Translations under genes and position numbers: made by a program
NCBI RefSeq assembly: GCF_001189365.1
Contig: NZ_LFJJ01000002.1
Location: 48,691 to 112,690 of the forward strand
Source: Candidatus Burkholderia verschuerenii
Lineage (GTDB): Bacteria; Pseudomonadota; Gammaproteobacteria; Burkholderiales; Burkholderiaceae
Reading direction: 5' to 3'
Length of the DNA stretch: 64,000 nucleotides
The notes under the pieces: model-generated
What the model saw: only the letters and a program-made list of their open reading frames with translations
Database searches by the model: none
Told to the model about the DNA's origin: nothing
Part shown: in pieces, positions 1 through 8,546 of the stretch
How positions within the stretch are numbered: position 1 is the stretch's first letter
Layout of the letters: each line of letters starts with the position of its first letter

Positions 1-846
1 GAATGGGGTTCTTGCACCGACAATCCCGTGAGTCGTGTGCGCAAGCCCAAGATTCCCCCTGGTCGCGATAGACGGATCACCTGGGGCGAAGAGCGTCGCA
101 TATTGCGGGCGGCCTCAAAACACAGGAATCACGAGATCTACTCCATCGTCGTGCTCGCGCTGGAGACCGCGATGCGCCAGGGCGAGATCTTGAGCCTTCA
201 ATGGGAAAATATCGATTTGCGGGTACGCATCGCACACCTGCCCATCACCAAGAACGGATCGAAACGCGACGTACCACTGTCACTTCGCGCAGTCGATGCC
301 CTGACGAGACTAGGCGTCGGCACGCAAGGGCCTGTATTCAACTACACGTCTGACGGCTTCAAGAGCGCGTGGCGCACGATGATCAAGCGGCTCGCGATTC
401 AGGATCTTCACTTCCACGATCTCCGGCACGAAGCCGTCTCGCGCCTCTTCGAACTCGGCACGCTCGACATGATGGAAGTCGCAACGATCAGCGGGCACAA
501 GTCGATGCAGATGCTGAAACGCTACACGCATCTGAAGGCATCAAACCTCGTTGCAAAGCTCGATGGACGCAAGACCTTGAACAAGGGCAAGCAGGTAATC
601 TCTCAGACGATCGTCCCGTATCCCGCCGCGCTTTCTGAAGGCGAAGGCGAAGTGACCCTCCAGTTCATGGACTTCGAGCATCTTCGACTGCAAGGCAACG
701 ACCTCGAAGATGTCGCTACACGCGCACGCGATGCGCTGTTACGCGAGTTGGTGAACCTTGTACGCCATTCGAAAAAAGCGCCCGTGCCTACCCCACCGCT
801 CGAATACGCGGACAGCGCCCACGTCGTGCTGATCGATCCTCTCTAG
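1..846 (+). CDS. rci: Shufflon-type tyrosine recombinase Rci (5' end outside window)
   Basis: Site-specific tyrosine recombinase of the Rci family, which inverts segments of the pilV 3' end in R64-type plasmids. The reading frame is open from base 1, so the gene starts upstream and roughly the N-terminal 100 residues are missing; a GTG at 28 is internal. Visible motifs are the first catalytic Arg in ETAMRQGE, the HDLRH box, the GHKS box and the catalytic Tyr in KRYTHL. The segments around RKPK, SGRDRR-like, AHLP-TKNG, RDVPLS and FHDLRHEA closely resemble what I remember of R64 Rci, and the protein keeps the roughly 100-residue C-terminal extension beyond the Tyr that is typical of Rci. It converges on pilV with only 23 bp between the stop codons. 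Family assignment is strong; activity is inferred. Confidence 0.9.
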   Translation, partial: EWGSCTDNPVSRVRKPKIPPGRDRRITWGEERRILRAASKHRNHEIYSIVVLALETAMRQGEILSLQWENIDLRVRIAHLPITKNGSKRDVPLSLRAVDALTRLGVGTQGPVFNYTSDGFKSAWRTMIKRLAIQDLHFHDLRHEAVSRLFELGTLDMMEVATISGHKSMQMLKRYTHLKASNLVAKLDGRKTLNKGKQVISQTIVPYPAALSEGEGEVTLQFMDFEHLRLQGNDLEDVATRARDALLRELVNLVRHSKKAPVPTPPLEYADSAHVVLIDPL

Positions 847-869
847 CCACTAGCCCTTCGCACAAGATC

Positions 870-2129
870 TCACCCCGATGCGCCGCGTTGGCAAAACAGT
901 GGGCCACTGCCAGAATTGGCTATCAGACCGTTGGGAGAACAGCCTCCACCGGGGGTCGCATACCCGTTCGGCTGGATATATTCGTTCGCGTAGAGCCGTC
1001 CAGCGACGACGAGTTGACCGCTGCCCCCGCCGCCGCCGACGATCGTCTGTCCGCCCGACCATGGGTTCAGATAAAGGGGACCATTTGCATTGATCTGCAA
1101 CTGCCCTCCGCCCGTAACCGAGGCACCGTTCGTGGCCAGAGAAACGTTGCTGTTCGTCGTGATCTGGCCGTTCGACCACATACTCCCGCTTGCGTTGACG
1201 TTTCCTGTCGCATTCACGCTCGCCGACGCATTGACGTTGCCCGCGTTCACGTCAGCGGCTGCCGTCCCGGCCGAGTTCTGCACGTACAGCGCGCCGTTTT
1301 GCCGGATAGCTGAATTCGTGCCGTCACCGTACAGGAAGGAATTGCCAACCTGCACACTGTTACCAGACGGCGTGACGAGCTTCTGCGCGTTGACCGTCGC
1401 AGCATTCGCGATGTTGTGCAGCGTCCCCGTCGTGCCCTGGAAATTCAGATCGCCCTCCATCGGAAGCGACCCATCACGACGAACGTAGGCTGACCATCCG
1501 CTCGATCCGTAGCCAACCCGCATCGCCAGAACCCCCGCGACGTTCCCCAAGGGGTTCGTGTCCGTCCAAGAACCGTTCATCCCCGTGAGCGTGCCAGGGG
1601 TGATGGTGTCGGAGTAGCCGCCGTCGCCTCCGATTGCCGCCGCCGCATCCTCAAGCGTCAGCGGCTTTCCCGTGGAGGGATCGGTGATCGCCCCACCGAT
1701 GTACACCTTCCCGGCGATATCGCATGCCGGCGCAATGCAACCAGCAGGAATCTTGGCGAGCGCGACCTGATACGGCGTGCCGTATGCACTAGTCGTTGAG
1801 AAACCTGACGGAATGACGTTGATCGCCTGAAGCTCCGCCATCGTCGGCGCATATTCGTTGGCAACACCCGCGATCGCGTTGCCGCTAACGAGGTTCGAGT
1901 AGTAGAGAGACAGATACTTGCTGTTGATCAGATTCCCGATATCCAGCACGACACCGCCTTGCGCGGCCATCTGGTCCGAGAGCATCTCTTGTCGCTTTTC
2001 CCACAGGCCAACGGTCGCGAACGCGATTGCGATCGTCGCGCCGATGCCAATCGACACCAGATCATAGAAACCGCGCTGGCGCGTGCGCGTGCCAGCGAGA
2101 ACCGAACGAAGACGGAAAGCCATATACAC
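870..2129 (-). CDS. pilV: PilV, minor pilin / thin-pilus tip adhesin
   Basis: Minor pilin at the tip of the conjugative type IV (thin) pilus; in R64 its C-terminus chooses the recipient by binding LPS. The 419-residue protein starts with a short basic leader followed by RQRG-FYDLVSIGIGATIA, a prepilin-type cleavage site before a hydrophobic helix (residues about 20-45). The middle is a Gly/Asn/Ser/Thr-rich repetitive region resembling phage tail or adhesin fibres. It ends in a CSPNGLIA...FCQ-G motif typical of PilV C-termini, but stops a few residues after the last Cys, with no Trp. It is the last gene of the pil operon, 5 bp after the PilT-like ATPase, and faces rci. No alternative C-terminal segments are present. 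Confidence 0.88.
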   Translation of the reverse strand: MYMAFRLRSVLAGTRTRQRGFYDLVSIGIGATIAIAFATVGLWEKRQEMLSDQMAAQGGVVLDIGNLINSKYLSLYYSNLVSGNAIAGVANEYAPTMAELQAINVIPSGFSTTSAYGTPYQVALAKIPAGCIAPACDIAGKVYIGGAITDPSTGKPLTLEDAAAAIGGDGGYSDTITPGTLTGMNGSWTDTNPLGNVAGVLAMRVGYGSSGWSAYVRRDGSLPMEGDLNFQGTTGTLHNIANAATVNAQKLVTPSGNSVQVGNSFLYGDGTNSAIRQNGALYVQNSAGTAAADVNAGNVNASASVNATGNVNASGSMWSNGQITTNSNVSLATNGASVTGGGQLQINANGPLYLNPWSGGQTIVGGGGGSGQLVVAGRLYANEYIQPNGYATPGGGCSPNGLIANSGSGPLFCQRGASG

Positions 2130-2134
2130 GTCCC

Positions 2135-3148
2135 TTACAGATGCATACGCGGTTGCGTCGCTGCGCCTGCACGCAGCGCCTGCGAGGCGAGTTGGCGTTT
2201 GGCCTGATCGATGGCCGAGGCAAGGTTGGAAAGCGACGTCTCGGGATTGCCAATGACGTTCCTGATCACGTCATCCGCCTTGAAGCACTGAACAACGGGC
2301 TTTCCGCGTTGCAGCTTCTGATGCACGACGGCGCGCAGCGACGAGCCGAGCAATTGGCGAGCGTAGGACTCGCCACCGCGCTCTGCGAGCGTGAGAAGCA
2401 TCCTGATTCCTGACTCGGGGGAATCAGCATGGATGGTCGTCAGCACGAGATGCCCCCGAGGCGCGAGGCGTACAAGCTCAGCAGCGGCGTCCTGACCGAG
2501 CACCTCGCCGAACATGAACATGCTCCGCGTGGCAGCAGGGAATTTCCGCATAGCGGTCTCGACTTCGTACTTGTAGCCCATCGCAGTCGCGTCCACCTGT
2601 TCGAAGTAGCCCTCGCCGTGAAAGCCTTCGAATTCGACCTCGACAGGCGACTCGACGCCAAGCGCATAACCACCATAGGTTTCGAGTCGCGCCTTCACAG
2701 CCGATCGGATCGTCGTGGACTTGCCCGCGCCGGTTTCACCGCACACGAGGATCAACCCGCCCGAACGGAATTCCGGGTCAAGCAGCAATTCTTCAGCCGC
2801 CCGACCAAGGCCCAATTCCTTGACCTTCTCCACTTCCTTGCGACTGCGCCGCAAGGCGTAGCGATCTGCACGCATGCGTTGACCGCGATAGCGCAAATTG
2901 CCGATATCGAGCGCGAAGGCGTCCTGGTCGCCATTGTCGCGATGCTCCTTGAGCCACGTCGCCATATGAAAGAGCACCGGCAGCATGCTCTGCGGCACCT
3001 TCGACGGCTTCGCCTCTGCCAGCCGCTCGCCGTCTTCGTTCACCTCGCGAAACACCACAGAGGTCTCCGGCTTCGCAATGTCCACGTGCCAGTCGGAGTA
3101 CGTTGCAGCCTCCAGCAGAAGCATGTCGTCAAGTTCGGTCGGTTGCAT
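2135..3148 (-). CDS. PilT-like type IV pilus ATPase (second pilus ATPase)
   Basis: Cytoplasmic secretion/retraction ATPase of the PilT/GspE superfamily, 337 aa. Walker A is GETGAGKST at about residues 137-145, followed by an Asp-box-like VESPVEVEF, a Walker B-like MFGEVLGQDAA and the His-box HLVLTTIHADS. I chose ATG 3148 rather than the earlier in-frame codon at 3208 because it has a GGAG 8 bases upstream and does not run into pilS. It lies between pilS and pilV. R64 has a transglycosylase (PilT) and the prepilin peptidase (PilU) at this place, so the gene content differs. With PilQ already providing an assembly ATPase, retraction is a plausible role but is inferred. The N-terminal about 110 residues are poorly conserved. 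Confidence 0.8.
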   Translation of the reverse strand: MQPTELDDMLLLEAATYSDWHVDIAKPETSVVFREVNEDGERLAEAKPSKVPQSMLPVLFHMATWLKEHRDNGDQDAFALDIGNLRYRGQRMRADRYALRRSRKEVEKVKELGLGRAAEELLLDPEFRSGGLILVCGETGAGKSTTIRSAVKARLETYGGYALGVESPVEVEFEGFHGEGYFEQVDATAMGYKYEVETAMRKFPAATRSMFMFGEVLGQDAAAELVRLAPRGHLVLTTIHADSPESGIRMLLTLAERGGESYARQLLGSSLRAVVHQKLQRGKPVVQCFKADDVIRNVIGNPETSLSNLASAIDQAKRQLASQALRAGAATQPRMHL

Positions 3149-3162
3149 GGCGACGGCTCCGC

Positions 3163-3720
3163 TTATTTGCTGAAAACGTAGGTGATGGAGTTCTGGCCAC
3201 TCGTGCAAGACGTGCCGGTCAGCCCCGGATCGCTCGGCTGTCCGTCCTGCTTCACGAGCGTGCCATTCACTGTCGTCGTGCGCACCGAGTCATCCATGCC
3301 TGGTACGATCGACTGACATTCGGAGTCGGGCACGCCCGCCGTCGCGAACGTGATTGCATTGTTAGAGACACCGCCGATCGTGGTCACGCCGAGCGTCACC
3401 GCACCGCTCCAGCGGTTCACAAGGTTGGTCGAACCTGTCACCACCCAATCAGCCGGAAAAGCCCCGTTGTTGACCAGAATCGCCTGGGTAGCCCCCGAGA
3501 AGTTCGGTCGGTTTCCATAGATCTTCTGGATCTTCGTGATGATCGTCGGCACCTCCTGCAATTCAGCGTTCGCGCGATGATCGGCGATGACGCCGTTGAC
3601 CAGCTTGACGGTCCCGTAAATCAGCAGCGCGATAATCGCCCCCGCAATCGAGAGTTCGATCAGCGTGTAACCTTTCTGCTTGTGCAGACGCTTGAGTTTC
3701 CCGTTCGAATGAGCAGCCAT
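3163..3720 (-). CDS. pilS: PilS, major prepilin of the thin pilus
   Basis: Major type IV prepilin, processed and assembled into the thin pilus that stabilises mating pairs. The 185-residue protein has a 17-residue basic leader ending KQKG, followed by YTLIELSIAG with the conserved Glu at +5 and a hydrophobic helix to about residue 42. Two Cys residues near the C-terminus (in PDSECQ and TSCTS) could form the pilin disulphide. ATG 3720 was chosen because AAGGGGG lies 6 bases upstream; upstream in-frame codons lie in the promoter region. It has its own intergenic space after pilR containing an RCGTAT dyad at 3755-3778, suggesting a separate strong promoter for pilin. It is followed after 14 bp by the PilT-like ATPase gene. 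Confidence 0.9.
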   Translation of the reverse strand: MAAHSNGKLKRLHKQKGYTLIELSIAGAIIALLIYGTVKLVNGVIADHRANAELQEVPTIITKIQKIYGNRPNFSGATQAILVNNGAFPADWVVTGSTNLVNRWSGAVTLGVTTIGGVSNNAITFATAGVPDSECQSIVPGMDDSVRTTTVNGTLVKQDGQPSDPGLTGTSCTSGQNSITYVFSK

Positions 3721-3754
3721 GAAGCCCCCTTGGTGTGTAAATCCGTCGTTGTGT

Positions 3755-3778
3755 TGCGTATCGATGCAATTATACGCA
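3755..3778. promoter_or_regulatory. RCGTAT dyad upstream of pilS
   Basis: Perfect 7-bp arms TGCGTAT / ATACGCA separated by 10 bp. It lies 35 bp before the pilS start codon on the minus strand, and a TATAAT is embedded in the minus-strand copy. This is one of the plasmid-wide operator/promoter elements described in the findings. Confidence 0.75.
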
Positions 3779-3812
3779 TTCGATCGCACGCGAGTATCAT
3801 GTTTTGTGAAGG

Positions 3813-4940
3813 TCATTTCTTTGGCACCTGATGGTGACGAATGGATTCTCGAAGTCCAGAACTCAAGCCCTGCGCCGTGTAGAGCGTGCCGAGCAGCAGG
3901 TAGGCCACGACGCCACCGAGAACGAATACCAGCGCAATATTCAGGCTCTTGGCAGACTTCCTGACCTCCTCACGCGCCTCCTCGATCCCCTCGACGCCCA
4001 TCTTCTTGATGACTTGGTTGAAATCCGAACTGCGGCGACTCTGGTCGATTAGCCGGTTCGACAACTCCTGTCCGAAGATTCCCGTAGCGAACGCCTCGCC
4101 ATAGCTGAGGTTTTTCGTGAGAAGGCGATTCAGGATCGTGTTGATGTGCCATCGCAACCACGGCTTGCCGCGACGCTTCAGCTTCTCCAGCGAACGCACC
4201 AACGTTTCGCCTGACACCATCAACGACGCCAGTGCCACCATAAAAATGGAACCGTGGTAGTCACGGAAAACGCGATAAGGGATGTAGTTGTCCGCTTTCG
4301 CACGTCGGCGTCCGCGCCAGTTCGGGATCGACCACTTGAACCACCACAGAAGCGTACCGGCCGCGATGAAAATCGCCAAACCGTAGTGCCGCGCGACATA
4401 GGAGACCGCATAAATGGACTTGCCCATCGAATTCCACTTTTCTGGCGGCACGATCGTCACGTACACCGGGATCACGAAGAAGCTCAGCATGCCGATGAAG
4501 CCAAGGCAAACGGTCGTCACCAGCGCCGGCACGAGCATGGCTGCGGCCATTTCTGCCGTCATCGCGCGTTGGCTCTTGATCGTCGTCGCAAGGAAGCGCA
4601 GCCCTTCATCGAGATCGCCGCGCGCCTCGATCGAAGCAATCACCAGAAGATCGCTGTCGGGCACGATTCCGCTCATCATGTGCGACAGTGAACCGCCCTT
4701 CTGGTCGAGCCGCTCGAGGAAGATCTGGTACAGGCGGCCGTATGGGTCTTTCTGTTTGATAGCGCGGGTGAGGCGGATAGAAAGAAACTTCGCGGTCGGT
4801 TCCTTATCCTTGATTGCCTCCGCCAGATCGATGTAGAACTTCTCCCGCGTGCTGCGGAAGCGACGAATGGTGAAGGCCAGCTTCACACGATCAAAATGTT
4901 CGCGTGCGTCGCGTTTTAGCCGTTTCAGATCGATGCTCAT
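3813..4940 (-). CDS. pilR: PilR, inner-membrane platform protein (GspF/PilC family)
   Basis: Polytopic inner-membrane platform protein of the pilus assembly machine, homologous to GspF/PilC and to R64 PilR, 375 aa. A cytoplasmic N-terminal domain (residues 1-140) is followed by a hydrophobic pair of helices around 140-175, another near 190-210 and a last one at about 335-355, the usual three-or-four-helix layout of the family with a second cytoplasmic domain between them. Its ATG overlaps the pilQ stop codon by one base (TAATG), so translation is probably coupled to the ATPase it works with. It is followed by a 92-bp gap carrying the pilS promoter. Confidence 0.9.
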   Translation of the reverse strand: MSIDLKRLKRDAREHFDRVKLAFTIRRFRSTREKFYIDLAEAIKDKEPTAKFLSIRLTRAIKQKDPYGRLYQIFLERLDQKGGSLSHMMSGIVPDSDLLVIASIEARGDLDEGLRFLATTIKSQRAMTAEMAAAMLVPALVTTVCLGFIGMLSFFVIPVYVTIVPPEKWNSMGKSIYAVSYVARHYGLAIFIAAGTLLWWFKWSIPNWRGRRRAKADNYIPYRVFRDYHGSIFMVALASLMVSGETLVRSLEKLKRRGKPWLRWHINTILNRLLTKNLSYGEAFATGIFGQELSNRLIDQSRRSSDFNQVIKKMGVEGIEEAREEVRKSAKSLNIALVFVLGGVVAYLLLGTLYTAQGLSSGLRESIRHHQVPKK

Positions 4941-6709
4941 TAAGCAGCCTCAAACATGATTTCGTATTGATCGAACAGTTCGAACGTCTCCACATGGCGC
5001 GGGTCGATCAGACCCGTGTACGCCTTGTACAGTGCGTGCTCGAACATGGTTTTCCCACGCATATTGGGCGAGTCGAAACGCTTGTCGCTCTCCGATCTCC
5101 AGATGCGCTCGGCCCCGTAATCGTCGTTACCGCGCATCGCCTGAAGGAAGTTGCGAGTCGGCTGATACATCTCGGCAACGACCGTCAAACCCTTCGTGCC
5201 ACGCCCACCGCACAAGGAGCACCCGCCTTCTTTTTTCGTGCGCATGTTGGACGTGTCGATCTGGAATCGCTCACGGATGAATGCGGTGATGTGCGGAATC
5301 GTTTCGTCCGCATACTGGTCACGCGAACAGGAGCAAAGCTTCGGCACGAGCGACTGAGCAACGACAAGAGACCAGAAACGCGGGCGAGTCAGCGTCCCCA
5401 TCGAAAAGCCGATTTCGCTGCTTGTGAGCCGCACAAAAGCGTCCATTACGCCCGGCGCGTGAGAGGTCGCGAGCACCTGGTGGCCGGATTCCAGAAGCGT
5501 CTTTGCACAGGTTCCCGAGTCGATGTCGCGGATCTCGCCCTGCGCGATGATGCAAGGGTCGCTACGCATCAACACGCCCTGCACTTCCCTGAACGGCGTC
5601 TTTTCAGACTCGGCCGACAAAGTGCGTTGCAACGAGATCTGTAGCGACGTTCCATCAACAGCTTTCTCGGTCGGATCTTCGACCATGATGATGTTGAGTT
5701 TGTCGCGATCGGGAAGCGTCTCAATGTAGTGCGTGAGCGCCGTTGACTTCCCCGAGTTTGTCTCTCCTACGATAAGGATCATCCCTTTACGCGTGCGGGC
5801 GACGCGAGCGAACATCTCCGCCTGATCATCTTCGTATCCGAAGTCCTGGAAGCGGTCCGCTTTGAACGTCTTGTCCTTCATCAGGAATCGGATATAGACC
5901 GTGAAGCCCTCAAATCCGCGCGACGACTGCCAGCGCAGGTTCATCGCTTTCTCGCCAACACGATAAGGAATCGTGCATGACTGATAATCCTCGCTGGTGA
6001 ACGAGGAGTGCGAACCGGTGCGATCTGCCATCAACTTGTTGTAGGCGTAGCCGAATGCACCATGCAACTGCTCGCGCGTATAGACACCCTTCGTCGGCCC
6101 CTTCATGACTTCCATTTCGCCGTCGATACGGTACTTGACGACGCCATGCTGCCCCTTGACGATGACGTGAAGGTCGGTTGCTCCGTTCTCGATCCCGTAT
6201 CGAATGAAAGTATCGAATAAGCGACTCTCTTCCGACGAACTCGTTGCGATGTCATCTACAAGCGCCTCATGATGTTCGGTCTTGTAGATGGCAGCTATGA
6301 GGTCTCGGTCCGCGAACGCCGATTTCACGACACGGATCTGAGCCTTGCGCAAGCGCTCACGCAGACTGTCCACGTGCATGGACGCCTGCCTGTACGAAGC
6401 CGGGTCAATCAGGATGCTGGCCGTCCCGCCTTCGTGCCCGGTGACAACGAGCACAGCCCTCAGCGATTCCGGTACTTCGAAGTCCGCTTTTGCAGCCGTG
6501 TAGATGCGGTGAATGGCGGGCAGTTCTGCCACGGACTGCACGCGGGCCCAGTTCGGCAAGGGGGTTGCCTGCGCGCGCGCTCCCGCACGGGCAGGAACGG
6601 GCTTCGCCGCCGTGGCCCGCGACACTATGGCTTTTTGTGGATGCGCGCTCTGCGCGCCATCCACAAAAAAGCGGCCGAACCATTTCCCCAGGTACGACGA
6701 CGTGTCCAT
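4940..6709 (-). CDS. pilQ: PilQ, pilus assembly ATPase (GspE/PilB family)
   Basis: Hexameric cytoplasmic ATPase driving thin-pilus assembly; R64 calls this gene pilQ, unlike the secretin PilQ of other systems. Walker A GETNSGKST lies near residue 315, followed by the Asp box (IMVEDPTEKAV), a Walker B-like region (CIIAQGEIRD) and a His-box (VLATSHAPG). The C-terminal part has a four-Cys zinc module: a CSCSRDQ pair and CSLCGGRG, as in GspE/PilB. ATG 6709 (589 aa) is preferred over GTG 6733 because AAGG lies about 9 bases before it. It starts 29 bp after the pilP stop and its stop codon overlaps the pilR start. Confidence 0.9.
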   Translation of the reverse strand: MDTSSYLGKWFGRFFVDGAQSAHPQKAIVSRATAAKPVPARAGARAQATPLPNWARVQSVAELPAIHRIYTAAKADFEVPESLRAVLVVTGHEGGTASILIDPASYRQASMHVDSLRERLRKAQIRVVKSAFADRDLIAAIYKTEHHEALVDDIATSSSEESRLFDTFIRYGIENGATDLHVIVKGQHGVVKYRIDGEMEVMKGPTKGVYTREQLHGAFGYAYNKLMADRTGSHSSFTSEDYQSCTIPYRVGEKAMNLRWQSSRGFEGFTVYIRFLMKDKTFKADRFQDFGYEDDQAEMFARVARTRKGMILIVGETNSGKSTALTHYIETLPDRDKLNIIMVEDPTEKAVDGTSLQISLQRTLSAESEKTPFREVQGVLMRSDPCIIAQGEIRDIDSGTCAKTLLESGHQVLATSHAPGVMDAFVRLTSSEIGFSMGTLTRPRFWSLVVAQSLVPKLCSCSRDQYADETIPHITAFIRERFQIDTSNMRTKKEGGCSLCGGRGTKGLTVVAEMYQPTRNFLQAMRGNDDYGAERIWRSESDKRFDSPNMRGKTMFEHALYKAYTGLIDPRHVETFELFDQYEIMFEAA

Positions 6710-6737
6710 ATCTGCTGCCCTTGGCGTGCCCACGGGT

Positions 6738-7295
6738 TTATTGGCCGCTCATGCGCGGGAAGTTCGGTATCGGCATGCCGACCGCCATGCCATTAGGCGG
6801 CACGATCCCCCCGGCCATCGTGGTCTGCGAGGTCGATGCCGGCGCTGTAGTCGGCTCGGCCAGATAGATGGTCTTGAGCGCCTTCGTCTTCACGTTCTTG
6901 AACGTCACCGACGAAGGCGACACTTTGGCAATCGTCCAACCCTTGATTGAGCGATCCTTCGTGATCGGATACGAAGGACCGTCGCCGATTGAAACGTCAA
7001 CGGTCGTCGTGCCGTTCACACCGTAAATGGCATTCACGCGCAGATCGTCCACTGGATTGTGGACGACCTTCTTCGCGTCGGCTTCCGCCGATGCAGTGGC
7101 GGAAGGCAACTGGCCCGGAGGAGCAGTCTGCGCCTGCGCCTGTTTCGTGCCGCCGTCGTCCTGCAACTTCTTGTCCATCTCGTGTACCAACGCCTGACGT
7201 TGCTTGTCCACAAGTACATCGAGCGTGTCTGCAACGGCTCCCTGGGCGAACAGGACCAACGAAAGAACGAGCACGAGTCCGCTAGTCTTTGACAT
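6738..7295 (-). CDS. pilP: PilP, periplasmic pilus assembly protein
   Basis: Periplasmic alignment protein thought to bridge the inner-membrane platform and the secretin. The 185-residue product has a signal peptide (SKTSGLVLVLSLVLFAQGAVA, cleavage near residue 22), a charged and Gln/Ala-rich linker, and a small C-terminal domain of about 80 residues that starts near VNAIYGVNGTTTVDV. This domain layout and the place between pilO and pilQ match R64 PilP. ATG 7295 has GGGGA 7 bases upstream and overlaps the end of pilO by 14 bases in a different frame, which argues for coupled translation. Confidence 0.82.
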   Translation of the reverse strand: MSKTSGLVLVLSLVLFAQGAVADTLDVLVDKQRQALVHEMDKKLQDDGGTKQAQAQTAPPGQLPSATASAEADAKKVVHNPVDDLRVNAIYGVNGTTTVDVSIGDGPSYPITKDRSIKGWTIAKVSPSSVTFKNVKTKALKTIYLAEPTTAPASTSQTTMAGGIVPPNGMAVGMPIPNFPRMSGQ

Positions 7296-8535
7296 AGTAT
7301 TTCCCCTGAAACGTGAATTTCGGATCAAGCCCGGTTGTGTTCACATCGATCTCATCAATCGACATGGAATCGGGCAAGCGTGCGATGGTGTCCTTTAGGA
7401 GCGCTGCCGGTCCCGCACCCGTTACCGACCCCGCTCTCACAACGTCATGAAGCGCAGCCACACTCCATTTCGGATCAGCGCCAAACACAGTTGGCTGATC
7501 GAACGTAAGCGTTACGCCAGCGAGCGCGAGATCCTGCGCCAAGGAACCTTCCCGCAACTTGAACTGCGGAAATGTCGGGAAGGTTGTCCGGTTCAGATAC
7601 GCGGCCTTCAGAGGCGCGTTTGGCACCGTGTAAGAAGCTGTCTTCCCATCGAGAGACAGGTCATAGTCGTGCGGACCAAGCGCTGCAACCAACGATTCGA
7701 AGTTCCCGCCCTGGATGGTCCAGGTGTAGATACATGCCGATAACTGGCAAGAGATTTTCGAGAGAAACCACCCACCCTGAAGCGGATCGATGTGCCAGGT
7801 TCCGAGCAGCGCGGGCGCTGCTGCGGTGATGGGCGCACCGGCAGCGGCAAGTTTTTCAGCGATGGTTCGCTGGTACGTGACATTCGGATCTTCCTGCTTG
7901 GCCGCAGTCTTGTGCGGCTTCGTCTGGAAGTTAGGCAAAACTAAATAAGCGCCCAACGCCACAAGCGCAATCAGCAAGGCAATTTGCTTGAGATTGACCC
8001 CTTTGCTCGCTTTTTTGAGCGTGCCGGCCGCGACGCCACCTTCGCGGACAAGCTCCTCCAGCGTGATCGGGATCGTGCTGCCGTAGACAGCCTCATAGTT
8101 TCCGAAGAATGTGAACGTCACCCCGCCGCTGTCGGCTTCGATCTGTCGAATGCGCTCTTCCGCCTCGCCAATATCACCGCAAAAATCACCTGATGGCATC
8201 GGCAGTCCGTCCTTGAGGACGGCCATTCGCGCGGTCTGCCCGTCGATCTCGATCCAGATCGCGTTGGGCGTGACTTGCGGGAACGTCGCCAACAGAACGG
8301 AGGCGGAAAGCAGCTTGGATTTTGCCGCCTTCGGAAGGTTTTCCGGCATCTCGCTATCAGTCAGGAATCCGTACATGATTCCCTGATCATTCGAGTGCCG
8401 AACCTCGAATGCAGCATCCATATCGGAAACGAGTGCCTGCACCTCCTTCTTCTCGGATGACTCTCCGGTCAGCGGCACCCAATCGAGGCCGAATACAACG
8501 TGATGGCCGTCAACGGCAACGAGTCGCACAGACAT
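7282..8535 (-). CDS. pilO: PilO, pilin accessory protein (PilM/PilN-like)
   Basis: Pilin accessory protein of the R64 PilO type, 417 aa. The N-terminal roughly 160 residues look like the actin-like PilM fold (MSVRLVAVDGHHVVFGLDW). A single transmembrane helix lies near residues 187-203 (ALLIALVALGAYLVLPNF), and a periplasmic C-terminal domain follows with two Cys (SCQLSAC) that may pair. The product therefore probably spans the inner membrane and links the ATPase ring to periplasmic parts. It lies 11 bp after pilN and overlaps pilP. The fold description is inferred from the arrangement. Confidence 0.82.
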   Translation of the reverse strand: MSVRLVAVDGHHVVFGLDWVPLTGESSEKKEVQALVSDMDAAFEVRHSNDQGIMYGFLTDSEMPENLPKAAKSKLLSASVLLATFPQVTPNAIWIEIDGQTARMAVLKDGLPMPSGDFCGDIGEAEERIRQIEADSGGVTFTFFGNYEAVYGSTIPITLEELVREGGVAAGTLKKASKGVNLKQIALLIALVALGAYLVLPNFQTKPHKTAAKQEDPNVTYQRTIAEKLAAAGAPITAAAPALLGTWHIDPLQGGWFLSKISCQLSACIYTWTIQGGNFESLVAALGPHDYDLSLDGKTASYTVPNAPLKAAYLNRTTFPTFPQFKLREGSLAQDLALAGVTLTFDQPTVFGADPKWSVAALHDVVRAGSVTGAGPAALLKDTIARLPDSMSIDEIDVNTTGLDPKFTFQGKYYVKD

Positions 8536-8546
8536 AGCAGCCCGCC

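Noticed and set aside
904..922. Sequence near the pilV 3' end resembling a shufflon sfx site (CCAC...ATTGGC)
   Set aside because: Only about 12 of 18 informative positions match the R64 repeat as I remember it, which is near chance for a search of this size, and there is no second copy in the window to recombine with.
2429..3181. 250-codon plus-strand frame opposite the PilT-like ATPase
   Set aside because: It is the antisense shadow of a gene with intact Walker A and His-box motifs; high GC creates such frames.
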